Positions 6,995 to 15,405 are shown, counted from the first letter of the stretch. The stretch: 16,870 bases of DNA from an uncultured Oscillospiraceae bacterium (GCA_944385455.1 CALWXI010000040.1:1-16870), one strand, 5' to 3'. Numbers and translations are program-made. Notes: generated by a model from the sequence alone, not told the origin.

Positions 6995-7796
6995 GGGCGC
7001 GGCCATCCCCTATGTGGTCTGGATGGCGCTTTTCGTGGTGGCGCCGCTGGTGCTGGTGGTGATCTATGCCTGCACCTCCCGGGACGGCACTCCCACAGCG
7101 GATCATTTTTCCGTCATGCTGCAGTACGCCGCCGTATTCGGCCGCTCCTTCTGGCTGGCCTTCATCGCCACCCTGGTCTGCATCCTGCTGGGCTATCCCA
7201 TGGCCTATATCCTGGCCCGGGAGCGGGGACGGCTGCGGAATATGGCCACCATGCTCATCATGCTCCCCATGTGGATGAACTTTCTGCTGCGGACCTACTC
7301 CTGGGTGTTCCTGCTGGAACGCAACGGCTTTTTCAATACCCTGCTTTCCTCCATCGGGCTTCCCAAGCTGGACATCATCAGCACCTCCGGCGCGGTGGTG
7401 CTGGGTATGGTCTACAACTTTCTGCCCTTTATGGTGCTGCCCATTTTTTCCGTCATCGAAAAGATCGACGGCCGGGTCATCGAGGCGGCTCAGGATCTGG
7501 GGGCCAGCAGTGCCCAGGTGTTCCGGCGGGTGATCTTCCCGCTGTCCCTGCCCGGCGTTCTCTCCGGCGTGACCATGGTGTTCATTCCGTCGGTATCCAC
7601 CTTCGTCATTTCCCGCCTGCTGGGCGGCGGCAAGAAGCTGCTGCTGGGAGACCTCATCGAGATGCAGTTCCTGGGCTCGGCCTACAATCCCCATCTTGGC
7701 TCCGCCATCTCCCTGGTGATGATGGTCATCGTTCTGGTGAGCATCGGGCTTATGAACCGCTTCGGCGAGGGTGAGGGAGAGGCGGTGCTGCTGTGA
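6984..7796 (+). CDS. potB: Spermidine/putrescine-type ABC transporter permease PotB
   Basis: PotB is one of the two membrane subunits forming the import channel. The 270 residues hold about six hydrophobic spans, beginning with residues 9-29. The cytoplasmic EAA loop that docks on PotA is clear (EAAQDLGASSAQVFRRVIFPLSLPG begins at 167). I chose the ATG at 6984 because AGGAGG lies six bases upstream and the protein then starts just before the first membrane span; an ATG at 6933 would add residues deep inside potA. It overlaps the potA end by 11 bases and potC by four, so translation of the three is likely coupled. Confidence 0.93.
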   Translation: MRSKGAAIPYVVWMALFVVAPLVLVVIYACTSRDGTPTADHFSVMLQYAAVFGRSFWLAFIATLVCILLGYPMAYILARERGRLRNMATMLIMLPMWMNFLLRTYSWVFLLERNGFFNTLLSSIGLPKLDIISTSGAVVLGMVYNFLPFMVLPIFSVIEKIDGRVIEAAQDLGASSAQVFRRVIFPLSLPGVLSGVTMVFIPSVSTFVISRLLGGGKKLLLGDLIEMQFLGSAYNPHLGSAISLVMMVIVLVSIGLMNRFGEGEGEAVLL

Positions 7797-8683
7797 AGAA
7801 GAACACCGTGCTCTCCAGGGGGTTCCTGTTTTTGATGTTCCTCTTTTTGTACGCCCCCATTTTTGTCCTCATCGTCTTTTCCTTCAACGATTCCAAGTCC
7901 AATGCCGTCTGGGGCGGGTTCACCCTGGACTGGTATGTTCAGCTCTTCCAAAATCAAACCGTGCTCAGCGCCCTGCGGACCACGCTGCTGGTCTCCCTGC
8001 TGGCCACTCTGGCCGCCACTGTGGCAGGCACCGCTGCTGCCATCGGGTTCTCCAGCATGCGGCGCCGCAGCCGGAACCTGTGCCTGACGGTGAACAACAT
8101 CCCTCTGACCAACCCGGACATCATCACCGGCGTGTCCATGATGCTGCTGTTCGTCTTTGCCGGACAGGTTCTGGCGGATTTTTCCGTCTGGCTCAACGCC
8201 CAGAGCTGGGCCGAGCAGGCCAACCTCTGGTTCGATTTCAGCTTTAACCTGGGCTTCTGGACGCTGCTCATCGCCCATATCACCTTCGATATCCCTTATG
8301 TGATCCTCTCCGTCCTTCCCCGCATCCGGCAGCTGGATCCCAACCTGGCAGAGGCCGCGCTGGATCTCGGGGCCTCCCCCCTGACGGCCTTCCGGAAGGT
8401 GGTGCTGCCAGAGCTGATGCCGGGCATCATCAACGGCGCCCTCATCGCCTTTACCATGTCCATCGACGATTTCGTCATCAGCTATTTCACCGCCGGGAGC
8501 CAGGTATCCACCCTCTCCATGGTGGTTTACTCCATGGTGCGCCGCAGGGTCAGCCCCGAAATCAACGCGCTGTCTACCCTGATGTTCGTAGTGGTGCTGG
8601 CACTGCTGATCGCCATCAACGTTCGCCAGGCCCGGCAGGATGCCGTCCGGCAGAGGGAACTGCGGTCCGCCGGACGGGCGTAA
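7793..8683 (+). CDS. potC: Spermidine/putrescine-type ABC transporter permease PotC
   Basis: PotC is the second channel subunit. It starts at GTG in a GTGA overlap with the potB stop, with GGAGAGG upstream. The 296 residues carry about six spans and the EAA loop EAALDLGASPLTAFRKVVLPELMPG beginning at 187. Later conserved text includes SIDDFVISYF. Compared with the roughly 264 residues of E. coli PotC there is an extra, tryptophan-containing segment at about 124-152, between spans and before the LGFWTLLIAHITF helix, which should lie on the outer face. The C-terminus ends in a basic tail. PotD follows after a 60-base gap with a weak hairpin. Confidence 0.93.
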   Translation: MKKNTVLSRGFLFLMFLFLYAPIFVLIVFSFNDSKSNAVWGGFTLDWYVQLFQNQTVLSALRTTLLVSLLATLAATVAGTAAAIGFSSMRRRSRNLCLTVNNIPLTNPDIITGVSMMLLFVFAGQVLADFSVWLNAQSWAEQANLWFDFSFNLGFWTLLIAHITFDIPYVILSVLPRIRQLDPNLAEAALDLGASPLTAFRKVVLPELMPGIINGALIAFTMSIDDFVISYFTAGSQVSTLSMVVYSMVRRRVSPEINALSTLMFVVVLALLIAINVRQARQDAVRQRELRSAGRA

Positions 8684-8743
8684 GGCTTTGCCGGTTCCAT
8701 ACAATTCGGCCTTTTCATTTTCATCCGAAAGGAGACAAACATT

Positions 8744-9835
8744 TTGAAAAAGTTTCTTGCACTGCTGCTCACCCTGATTCTGGGGACCGGGCTGCTGTCC
8801 GGCTGTGTCAGCTCCCGGCCCACGGAGGAGTCCGATGCCTCGGAGGGGGATGCTTCCGCCTCCGGCGGCGTGGTGAACGTCTACAACTGGGGCGAATATA
8901 TCGACGAGTCCGTTCTCACAGACTTCGAAGAGGCCACCGGCATCCACGTCAACTATCAAATGTACGATTCCAATGAGACCATGTACGGCAAGATCGCCGG
9001 CGGCGGCGCGGATTACGACGTGGTGATTCCCTCCGACTACATGATCTCCCGGATGATCGCCGAGGACATGCTGGAGCCCCTGAACTTCGACAACATCCCC
9101 AACTTTGCCGACATCGACCCCGCCCTGCTCAATCCCGCCTACGATCCGGAAAACCTCTACTCCGTGCCCTACATGTGGGGCCTTCTGGGTGTCATCTACA
9201 ACACCACGCTGGTGGATGAAGCCGACACCGGGAGCTGGGATCTGATGTGGAACGAAAAGTACGCCGACGACATCGTGATCTTCGACAACTCCCGGGACAC
9301 CATCGGCATTGCCCTCAAGCGCCTGGGCTATTCCTACAACACCACGGACGAGGCTCAGATTAAGGAGGCTGTGGATCTGCTGATCCAACAAAAGCCCCTG
9401 ATCCAGGCCTATGTCATGGACGATATCTTCGGCAAGATGGAGGGCGGCAATGCCGCCATTGGCACTTACTACTACGGCGACTTCCTGACCATGCTGGAAA
9501 ACAATCCCGACCTGGCCTTCTATATCCCCGAGGAGGGCACCAATATTTACGTAGACGCCATGTGCATCCTCAAGGGGGCCAAGAACAAGGAGAATGCCGA
9601 GGCCTTTATCAACTATATGTGCTCCACCGAGGCAGGCCTCAAGAACTGCGAGGCCATCTGGTACTCCACTCCCCTGCTGAGTGTGCGGGAGGAACTGGAT
9701 CCGGAGGTATCCGGCGATGTGTACGCCTACCCTGACGAGAGCATCATGGCTCAGTGCGAGAGCTATGCGGGGCTGCCCCAGGCCACGCTGGACCTGTATG
9801 ACAGTGAGTGGACCCGGCTCAAGTCCGCGTCCTGA
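8744..9835 (+). CDS. potD: Spermidine/putrescine-type ABC transporter substrate-binding lipoprotein
   Basis: PotD captures the polyamine outside the cell and delivers it to PotBC. The start is a TTG, nine bases after AAAGGAG; it opens a typical lipoprotein signal, MKKFLALLLT, with lipobox LLSG before Cys21. A Ser/Glu/Asp-rich linker (about 22-41) precedes the binding domain, which opens with VYNWGEYIDES as in known PotD proteins. Conserved parts include FDNSRDTIGIALKRLGYS (180-197) and IPEEGTNIYVDAM (261-273). By comparison with the E. coli PotD pocket as I recall it, the tryptophan before the conserved acid appears here as Tyr269 (with Asp271 kept), so exact substrate preference is uncertain. 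Length is 363 residues. Confidence 0.93.
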   Translation: MKKFLALLLTLILGTGLLSGCVSSRPTEESDASEGDASASGGVVNVYNWGEYIDESVLTDFEEATGIHVNYQMYDSNETMYGKIAGGGADYDVVIPSDYMISRMIAEDMLEPLNFDNIPNFADIDPALLNPAYDPENLYSVPYMWGLLGVIYNTTLVDEADTGSWDLMWNEKYADDIVIFDNSRDTIGIALKRLGYSYNTTDEAQIKEAVDLLIQQKPLIQAYVMDDIFGKMEGGNAAIGTYYYGDFLTMLENNPDLAFYIPEEGTNIYVDAMCILKGAKNKENAEAFINYMCSTEAGLKNCEAIWYSTPLLSVREELDPEVSGDVYAYPDESIMAQCESYAGLPQATLDLYDSEWTRLKSAS

Positions 9836-9855
9836 TACAAAAGGAGGATACATCC

Positions 9856-10254
9856 ATGATCGTTATCGGCACAAAATGCCGGCTGGAGGAGACGGTTACG
9901 GAAGCGCTGACCGCCCAGGCCGCAGGCTCCGGCTCCCTGCCGGTGTTCGGCACGCCCTTTATGGCGGCCCTGATGGAGAACGCCGCACAGACCTGCCTCC
10001 AGACCTTTCTTGGAGAAGACCAGGGCAGCGTGGGCACCCATCTGGATATCACTCACGACGCCCCTACCCCTGTGGGCATGACCGTTTGGGCGGAGGCGGA
10101 GATCCGCTCCGTCTCCGAAAACGGGAAGATGGTGGACTTTCAGGTCAAGGCCTGGGACGAATCCGGTCCCATCGGCCAGGGCGTTCACACCCGGGCCATC
10201 ATCCAAAACCAGCGGTTTCTGACCAAGTGCAACGCCAAGCTCCAGTCCAAGTAA
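9856..10254 (+). CDS. FlK-like hot-dog thioesterase family protein
   Basis: This 132-residue protein resembles the thioesterase family that includes the fluoroacetyl-CoA thioesterase FlK. These single-domain hot-dog proteins hydrolyse acyl-CoA thioesters. Recognisable parts are GSGSLPVFGTPFMAALMENAA (24-44), GTHLDITHDAPTPVGM (60-75) and GQGVHTRAII (108-116). Thr33, Glu41 and His67 have the same spacing as the FlK triad Thr42-Glu50-His76, and Arg113 may match Arg120. The family is broad, so fluoroacetyl-CoA specificity is not implied. AAAGGAGG nine bases before the ATG sets the start. It lies 20 bases after potD on the same strand with no terminator between, and a strong terminator follows, so it is probably the last gene of the pot operon. 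Confidence 0.82.
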   Translation: MIVIGTKCRLEETVTEALTAQAAGSGSLPVFGTPFMAALMENAAQTCLQTFLGEDQGSVGTHLDITHDAPTPVGMTVWAEAEIRSVSENGKMVDFQVKAWDESGPIGQGVHTRAIIQNQRFLTKCNAKLQSK

Positions 10255-10294
10255 AAAAGCCGGAGGACGGCCAATGGCCGTCCTCCGGTTTTTT
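10253..10294 (+). terminator. Bidirectional terminator shared by the pot operon and polC
   Basis: A perfect 13-base-pair stem, CCGGAGGACGGCC and its complement, closes an AAT loop at 10260-10288. Six A lie before it and six T after it. It therefore has a U-tract in both directions. The thioesterase stop is just left of it, and the polC stop codon (10296-10294) shares its last base with the plus-strand T-run. Confidence 0.95.
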
Positions 10295-13200
10295 CAGAAC
10301 AAGGTCATCTGACTGGTCTCCGCCATGCCGGCAAAGGCCCCCAGAGCCTTGAGCTGCTCAATATGCGTTTTGGAAAGCTTGTTGCAGCACAGGGCAAACT
10401 CCTCGATGGAGATGAAGGACTTTCCCTTCCGCTTCTCCACCGTATCCAGCGCCGCCGCCTCGCCCAGCCCATGGACGGATGTGAAGGGCGGCAGGAGCCC
10501 GTTCTCCGTCACCTTGAACTTGGTGGCGTCGGACTCGTAGATGTTGATGGTTTCGAAATGGAAGCCACGGAGATAGAACTCATAGCAAACCTCCAGAGTG
10601 GTCATCATGGCCTGCTCCACGGCGGTGGCGTCCTTGTTGTTCTCGATCTCCCGGATCTTGCGCTTGACGGCGTCCTTTCCCGCGCAGCAGAATTCCGCGT
10701 CGAAGGCCTTGGCCCGGACGGAGAAGAAGGTCGCATAGAACGCCAGGGGCTCGTGGACCTTGTACCAGGCGATGCGGAAGGCCATCATCACATAGGCCAC
10801 GGCGTGAGCCTTCGGGAACAGGTAGCCGATCTTGGCCAGGGAGTCGATGTACCACTCCGGTACCTCGTGCTCCCGCATGGCCTCCACCCACCCCTCGTCA
10901 AAGCCTCCCTTTTTTACCTTGCCCTTCCGGACCTTCTCCATGATCTTGAAGCTCATCTTGGGGTCCAGCCCCTTGGAGATGAGGTAGAGCATGATATCGT
11001 CCCGGCAGCCCACCGTCTCCAGAACGGTGGCGGTGCCGCTGACGATCAGCTCCCGGGCATTGCCCAGCCACACATCGGTGCCGTGAGAGAAGCCGGAGAG
11101 CCGCACCAGGGTATTGAAGTCCTTGGGCTGGGTATCCATCAGCATCTGGCGGGTGAAGCGGGTGTTGAACTCCGGGATGGCCACAGCGCCGGTAGGCCCC
11201 AGAAGCTCGTCGTTCTCATAGCCCAGCACCTTGCTGGAGGTGAAAATGGACATGGTGTCCGGATCGTCCAGAGGAATGGAATGGGGGTCCACACCCGTGA
11301 GGTCCTGCATCATGCGCACCATGGTGGGATCATCGTGTCCCAGCATGTCCAGCTTCAAAATATTGGCCTCCATGGAATGGTATTCAAAATGGGTGGTAAC
11401 GGTATCGGAATCGTCGGCATCCGCCGGATGCTGCACCGGGCAGAAGTCCTCCATGTCCTTGTCATCCGGCACCACCACAAGGCCCCCGGGATGCTGGCCT
11501 GTGGTGCGGCGCACACCCACGCAGCCCAGCGTCAGCCGGTTTTCCTCCGCCCGGCCGGCCACGATACCATTTTCCTCCAAGTACTTTTTCACAAAGCCGT
11601 AAGCGGTTTTTTCCGCCAGGGTGCCGATGGTGCCCGCCCGGAACACCTGGGTCTCACCGAACATCTCGATGGCATGCCGGTGCGCCCGGGCCTGATACTC
11701 ACCCGAGAAGTTCAGATCGATATCCGGCACCTTGCCGCCGCCGAATCCAAGGAACGTCTCGAAGGGGATGTCAAAGCCGTCCTTTACATAGGCGGTCCCG
11801 CACTGAGGGCACACCTTGTCCGGCATATCCGCTCCGCAGCCGTAGGATCCGTCCAGAATGAATTCGCTGTGCTTGCACTTGGGGCAGCGGTAATGGGGCG
11901 GCAGGGAGTTTACCTCCGTGATGCCGGACATATACGCCACCAGCGACGAACCAACCGAACCTCGGGAGCCCACCAGATACCCGTTCTCCAGGCTCCGCTG
12001 CACCAACTTTTGGGCGGACATGTACACCACATCGTATTTGCCCAGGATACCGCCCAGCTCCACGTTCAGCCGGTCTACGATCAGCTGGGGCGGGTCCTCG
12101 CCGTAGAGCCGGTGGACCTTCTCCCACACCAGGCGGTTGAGTTCCTCCTCGGAGTTTTCCAGCCGGGGCGGAAACAGCTCCTTGGGCAGCAGCTCAAAGG
12201 TCTCAATCTGGTCCGCCACCAGCCGGGTATTGGTCACCACCACCTCGTAGGCCTTCTCCCTGCCCAAGTATTCAAATTCCCGCAGCATCTCGTCGGTGGT
12301 CTTGAAGTAGATGGGCAGCGGCTCGTTGGCGTCGGGAAACTTCTTGGACGCCAGCAGGATGTGCCGGTACACCTCGTCCTCCGGCTCCAGGAAGTGGACG
12401 TCGCCGGTGGCGCATACCGGCTTGCCCAGTTCCTCCCCCAGCCGCACCACGATGCGGTTGAACTCCCTCAGATCCTCCTGAGACTGCACATCCCCGTTGC
12501 GCAGCATGAAGGCATTGTTGCACAGAGGCTGGATCTCCAGATAGTCGTAGAAGGAGGCGATGCGCTTGAGCTCGTCCCAGTCCTTGTGGTCCGCTACCGC
12601 CCGGAACAGCTCGCCGGCCTCACAGGCGGAACCCACGATGATGCCCTCCCGATGCTCTTTCAAAAGGCTCTTGGGAATAATGGGCACACGCTTGAAGTAC
12701 TCCAGGTTGGACGCGGAGATCATCTGGTAGAGGTTCTTCAGCCCTACCTTGTTCCGGGCCAGCAGGATGATGTGTTTGGGAAAGCGGTTGGACTTGCTGC
12801 CCAGCGGCCGGAGCTTCTCCATCTCGGCGTTTACCGCCTGGAGGGAGTGGATCCCCCGCTCATGGAGCATCTTCCAGAACGGGATCAGCATGTAACCCAC
12901 CGTGGCCGCGTCATCGCTGGCCCGGTGGTGGTTGAAGGCCGGCAGATCCAAATGCTCGGCCACGATATCAAGCTTGTACTTCCCCAGCCCCGGCAGCAGG
13001 TTCTGGGCCAGGATCAGGGAATCCACATAGGTGGGCTGAAAGGGAAGGCCCACCTTTTTGCAGCCCGCCCGGATGAAGCCGATGTCGAACTCGACGTTAT
13101 GGGCAGCCAGCGGGCGGCCGTTCACAAATTTCAGGAAGTCCGTCAGCGCCTCTTTCAGCTGCGGCGCGTCCCTGAGCATTTCGTCGGTGATTCCGGTGAG

Positions 13201-14295
13201 ACCGATGATCTCCGGCGTCAGGCGGCGGTTGGGGTTCACGAAGGTCTGGAACCGCTCCGCCACCTCTCCGTTCCGCAGCACCACTGCGCCGATCTCCGTG
13301 ATGGCCTCCCGATCCACCTTCAAGCCGGTGGTCTCGATGTCGAAGCATACGAACTCTCCGTCCAGCGGGCAGTCCGCCGGACCGTGAACCGCCACCCGAT
13401 CGTCCACATTATTGACGAAGTACCCCTCCACGCCGTAGAGGATCTTGATCTTGTCCCCCGCGGCGTGCCATGCATCCGGGAAGGACTGGGCCACGCCGTG
13501 GTCCGTGATGGCGATGGCGGGATGGCCCCAGCGGATGGCCGTCTGGATGGCCTCCTTGGTGTCCGTCAGGGCGTCCATGTTGCTCATGCGGGTATGGAGG
13601 TGAAGCTCCACACGCTTTTCCGGGGCGGTATCCTGCCGCTTGGCGTGGGACGCCTCCTGGATGTGGTAGGGATTGAGCTGGATGTCCTTGCCGTCCCAGG
13701 TGGGTTCCATCTTTCCCTGGACCCGCAGCCACATCCCGGGCTTCACGGCACTCTCCAGAGCCTGGGCCTCCTTGGCGGTGAGATTCTTCTGCACCGTCAC
13801 GGAGTTGGTGTAATCCGTCATATCGAAGCTCAGCCGCCACATGCCGGGCCGCCGGGTCTCCCGGCACTCGAAGGAAAAGACCTTCCCCTCCACGATGGCG
13901 TTGCCCATCTTCAGGTCCAGCACCTTCATGGGCATCGGTCTTCCCTTGATGGGATTGCCCATCAGCACCTTCCCTGCCGCGGGCTTGGCCGCAGGGGCGG
14001 AAGATGTTTGTGCCGCCGCAGGCGCGGCGGCAGGGCGGCCGGCGGCGCATACCGGCTGGGTACAGGTGACCGCGATCTTCGCATCAGCGAAGCCGTAGAT
14101 GGCGCAGATGGCGGCCGCCAGATCCCGGACGTCCGATTCCTCCAGCGGAAAGCGCACCGTCAGACTGAGCTGGATGGTCATGGCGTTCTGGTCGATGCAG
14201 GCGTTGGTGAGCTCCGCTCCCGCCAGCTTCAGCCGCAGCGCGCCGGAGAGCTGCAGCTCGGCAAACATTTCAAAAAACGGGATGTTCCTGGACAT
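10294..14295 (-). CDS. polC: DNA polymerase III PolC-type, alpha subunit
   Basis: PolC is the replicative polymerase of low-GC Gram-positive lineages, with built-in proofreading. Of 1333 residues, 1-86 form a short N-terminal domain and 87-108 an Ala/Pro linker. OB-fold text (MKVLDLKMGNAIVEGK) begins near 123 and the PHP domain near 228 (VELHLHTRMSNMDALT). An inserted DEDD exonuclease has Asp319/Glu321, His399/Asp404 and His457/Asp461. The polymerase core has SRGSVGSSLVAYM (778-789), zinc cysteines (804, 807, 820, 829, 832) and catalytic PDIDLNFSG (857-865) with KLDMLG (981-986). It ends in QMTLF, a beta-clamp-binding motif. It is about 100 residues shorter than Bacillus PolC, mainly at the N-terminus. 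GAGGGGG precedes the ATG. It is the last gene after ispG (59-base gap). Confidence 0.97.
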   Translation of the reverse strand: MSRNIPFFEMFAELQLSGALRLKLAGAELTNACIDQNAMTIQLSLTVRFPLEESDVRDLAAAICAIYGFADAKIAVTCTQPVCAAGRPAAAPAAAQTSSAPAAKPAAGKVLMGNPIKGRPMPMKVLDLKMGNAIVEGKVFSFECRETRRPGMWRLSFDMTDYTNSVTVQKNLTAKEAQALESAVKPGMWLRVQGKMEPTWDGKDIQLNPYHIQEASHAKRQDTAPEKRVELHLHTRMSNMDALTDTKEAIQTAIRWGHPAIAITDHGVAQSFPDAWHAAGDKIKILYGVEGYFVNNVDDRVAVHGPADCPLDGEFVCFDIETTGLKVDREAITEIGAVVLRNGEVAERFQTFVNPNRRLTPEIIGLTGITDEMLRDAPQLKEALTDFLKFVNGRPLAAHNVEFDIGFIRAGCKKVGLPFQPTYVDSLILAQNLLPGLGKYKLDIVAEHLDLPAFNHHRASDDAATVGYMLIPFWKMLHERGIHSLQAVNAEMEKLRPLGSKSNRFPKHIILLARNKVGLKNLYQMISASNLEYFKRVPIIPKSLLKEHREGIIVGSACEAGELFRAVADHKDWDELKRIASFYDYLEIQPLCNNAFMLRNGDVQSQEDLREFNRIVVRLGEELGKPVCATGDVHFLEPEDEVYRHILLASKKFPDANEPLPIYFKTTDEMLREFEYLGREKAYEVVVTNTRLVADQIETFELLPKELFPPRLENSEEELNRLVWEKVHRLYGEDPPQLIVDRLNVELGGILGKYDVVYMSAQKLVQRSLENGYLVGSRGSVGSSLVAYMSGITEVNSLPPHYRCPKCKHSEFILDGSYGCGADMPDKVCPQCGTAYVKDGFDIPFETFLGFGGGKVPDIDLNFSGEYQARAHRHAIEMFGETQVFRAGTIGTLAEKTAYGFVKKYLEENGIVAGRAEENRLTLGCVGVRRTTGQHPGGLVVVPDDKDMEDFCPVQHPADADDSDTVTTHFEYHSMEANILKLDMLGHDDPTMVRMMQDLTGVDPHSIPLDDPDTMSIFTSSKVLGYENDELLGPTGAVAIPEFNTRFTRQMLMDTQPKDFNTLVRLSGFSHGTDVWLGNARELIVSGTATVLETVGCRDDIMLYLISKGLDPKMSFKIMEKVRKGKVKKGGFDEGWVEAMREHEVPEWYIDSLAKIGYLFPKAHAVAYVMMAFRIAWYKVHEPLAFYATFFSVRAKAFDAEFCCAGKDAVKRKIREIENNKDATAVEQAMMTTLEVCYEFYLRGFHFETINIYESDATKFKVTENGLLPPFTSVHGLGEAAALDTVEKRKGKSFISIEEFALCCNKLSKTHIEQLKALGAFAGMAETSQMTLF

Positions 14296-14336
14296 GGGTC
14301 CCCCTCTGTTTCACTGGTTTGTATGCATGGCGGAAT

Positions 14337-14348
14337 CTGCGGCCGCAG
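14337..14348. repeat. 12-base perfect palindrome in the ispG-polC gap
   Basis: CTGCGGCCGCAG is its own reverse complement and lies about 40 bases upstream of the polC ATG. It could form a very short hairpin in the transcript or be a chance GC-rich palindrome. There is no T-run, so it is not a terminator. Confidence 0.4.
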
Positions 14349-14354
14349 GAGCGG

Positions 14355-15392
14355 TCACAGCTTCTCGATCTCCTCCATCAGCTTGTCCACAAGCTGCTCC
14401 TGAGGCACCTTGTAAAGGATCTCTCCTTTCCGGAAAATCAGGCCTTCACCTTTTCCTCCGGCAATACCGATATCCGCGGCGGCGGCCTCTCCCGGCCCGT
14501 TGACGGCACATCCCATCACTGCCACGGTGAGGCTCTTCGTGCAGCCCATGAGCCGCCGCTCCACCTCCTCCGCCATGGGGATGAGGTCGATGCGGGTCCG
14601 GCCGCAGGTGGGACAGGCAATGAGGTTCACCCCATCCTTCCGCAGCCCCGCCGCCTTGAGGATCTTCCTGGCGGCGTAGATCTCCTCCACCGGGTCTGCC
14701 GTCAGCGTCACCCGAATGGTATCGCCGATGCCCATGCACAGCAGGCCGCCGATCCCCATGGCGGATTTGATGATGCCCATGGAGGGCGTCCCGGCCTCGG
14801 TGACGCCCAGATGCAGCGGATAGTCCGTCTGTTGGCTCAAAAGCCGGTAGGCCTCCATGGTCAGCGGCACGTCGGAACACTTGACAGAGATGCAGATGTC
14901 GTCAAAGTCAAATTTGTTGAGAAGGCGCACATGGCCCATGGCGCTCTCCACCAGGGCCTGGGCAGTGACGCCGCCGTACTTGGCCCGCAGCTCCTTTTCC
15001 AAAGAACCGCCGTTGACGCCGATGCGGATTGGAATGTGCTTTTTGCGGCACAGATCCGCCACTGCCCGAACCTTCTCTTCCCCACCGATATTGCCGGGGT
15101 TGATGCGGATGGCATCAATCCCCCGCTCCGCCACCTCCAGCGCGTACTTGTAATTGAAGTGAATGTCTGCGATCAGCGGAATGGAGATCTGCTCCTTGAT
15201 CCGGTCCACGGCCTCCGACGCCGCCTGATCCGGAATGGCCACCCGGATGATCTCACAGCCGGCCTCCTCCAGCCGGCGGATCTGGGTCACCGTGGACTCC
15301 ACATCATCGGTCTTTGTATTGCACATTGACTGGATGGACACCGGGGCACCTCCGCCCACGGCAACCGATCCCACCATCAGCCGTTTGGTCAT
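14355..15392 (-). CDS. ispG: 4-hydroxy-3-methylbut-2-enyl diphosphate synthase (flavodoxin/ferredoxin)
   Basis: IspG (GcpE) is the penultimate enzyme of the MEP isoprenoid pathway. It reductively converts 2-C-methyl-D-erythritol 2,4-cyclodiphosphate to HMBPP using a [4Fe-4S] cluster. The 345-residue protein begins with VGSVAVGGGAPVSIQSM, followed by a TIM-barrel with IRINPGNIG (95-103). The cluster ligands are Cys260 and Cys263 (CPTCGR) and Cys295 with Glu302 (GCAVNGPGE), the same spacing as E. coli Cys270/273/305 and Glu312. AAGGAGG supports the ATG at 15392. It sits 13 bases after rseP, in an operon with dxr, another enzyme of the same pathway. Confidence 0.97.
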   Translation of the reverse strand: MTKRLMVGSVAVGGGAPVSIQSMCNTKTDDVESTVTQIRRLEEAGCEIIRVAIPDQAASEAVDRIKEQISIPLIADIHFNYKYALEVAERGIDAIRINPGNIGGEEKVRAVADLCRKKHIPIRIGVNGGSLEKELRAKYGGVTAQALVESAMGHVRLLNKFDFDDICISVKCSDVPLTMEAYRLLSQQTDYPLHLGVTEAGTPSMGIIKSAMGIGGLLCMGIGDTIRVTLTADPVEEIYAARKILKAAGLRKDGVNLIACPTCGRTRIDLIPMAEEVERRLMGCTKSLTVAVMGCAVNGPGEAAAADIGIAGGKGEGLIFRKGEILYKVPQEQLVDKLMEEIEKL

Positions 15393-15405
15393 GGGATCCG
15401 CCTCC

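Noticed and set aside
8677..8705. A possible internal promoter before potD using TACAAT as the -10
   Set aside because: There is no acceptable -35 hexamer at 16-18 bases upstream (the position reads GGCGTA).
7682..9853. A 723-codon open frame on the minus strand, antisense to potC and potD
   Set aside because: It has no recognisable domain and shadows two clear genes; its low-complexity His/Gly/Val-rich composition is typical of antisense frames in GC-rich DNA.
14311..14328. A five-codon reading frame (MHTNQ, minus strand) in the polC leader as a possible regulatory peptide
   Set aside because: It has no ribosome binding site and no repeated regulatory codon; chance is sufficient.
10363..14403. 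A 1346-codon open frame on the plus strand, antisense to polC
   Set aside because: It mirrors polC codon by codon, is full of His, Gly, Val and Leu runs, has no family resemblance or ribosome site, and arises because G/C-ending codons leave few stops in the opposite frame.
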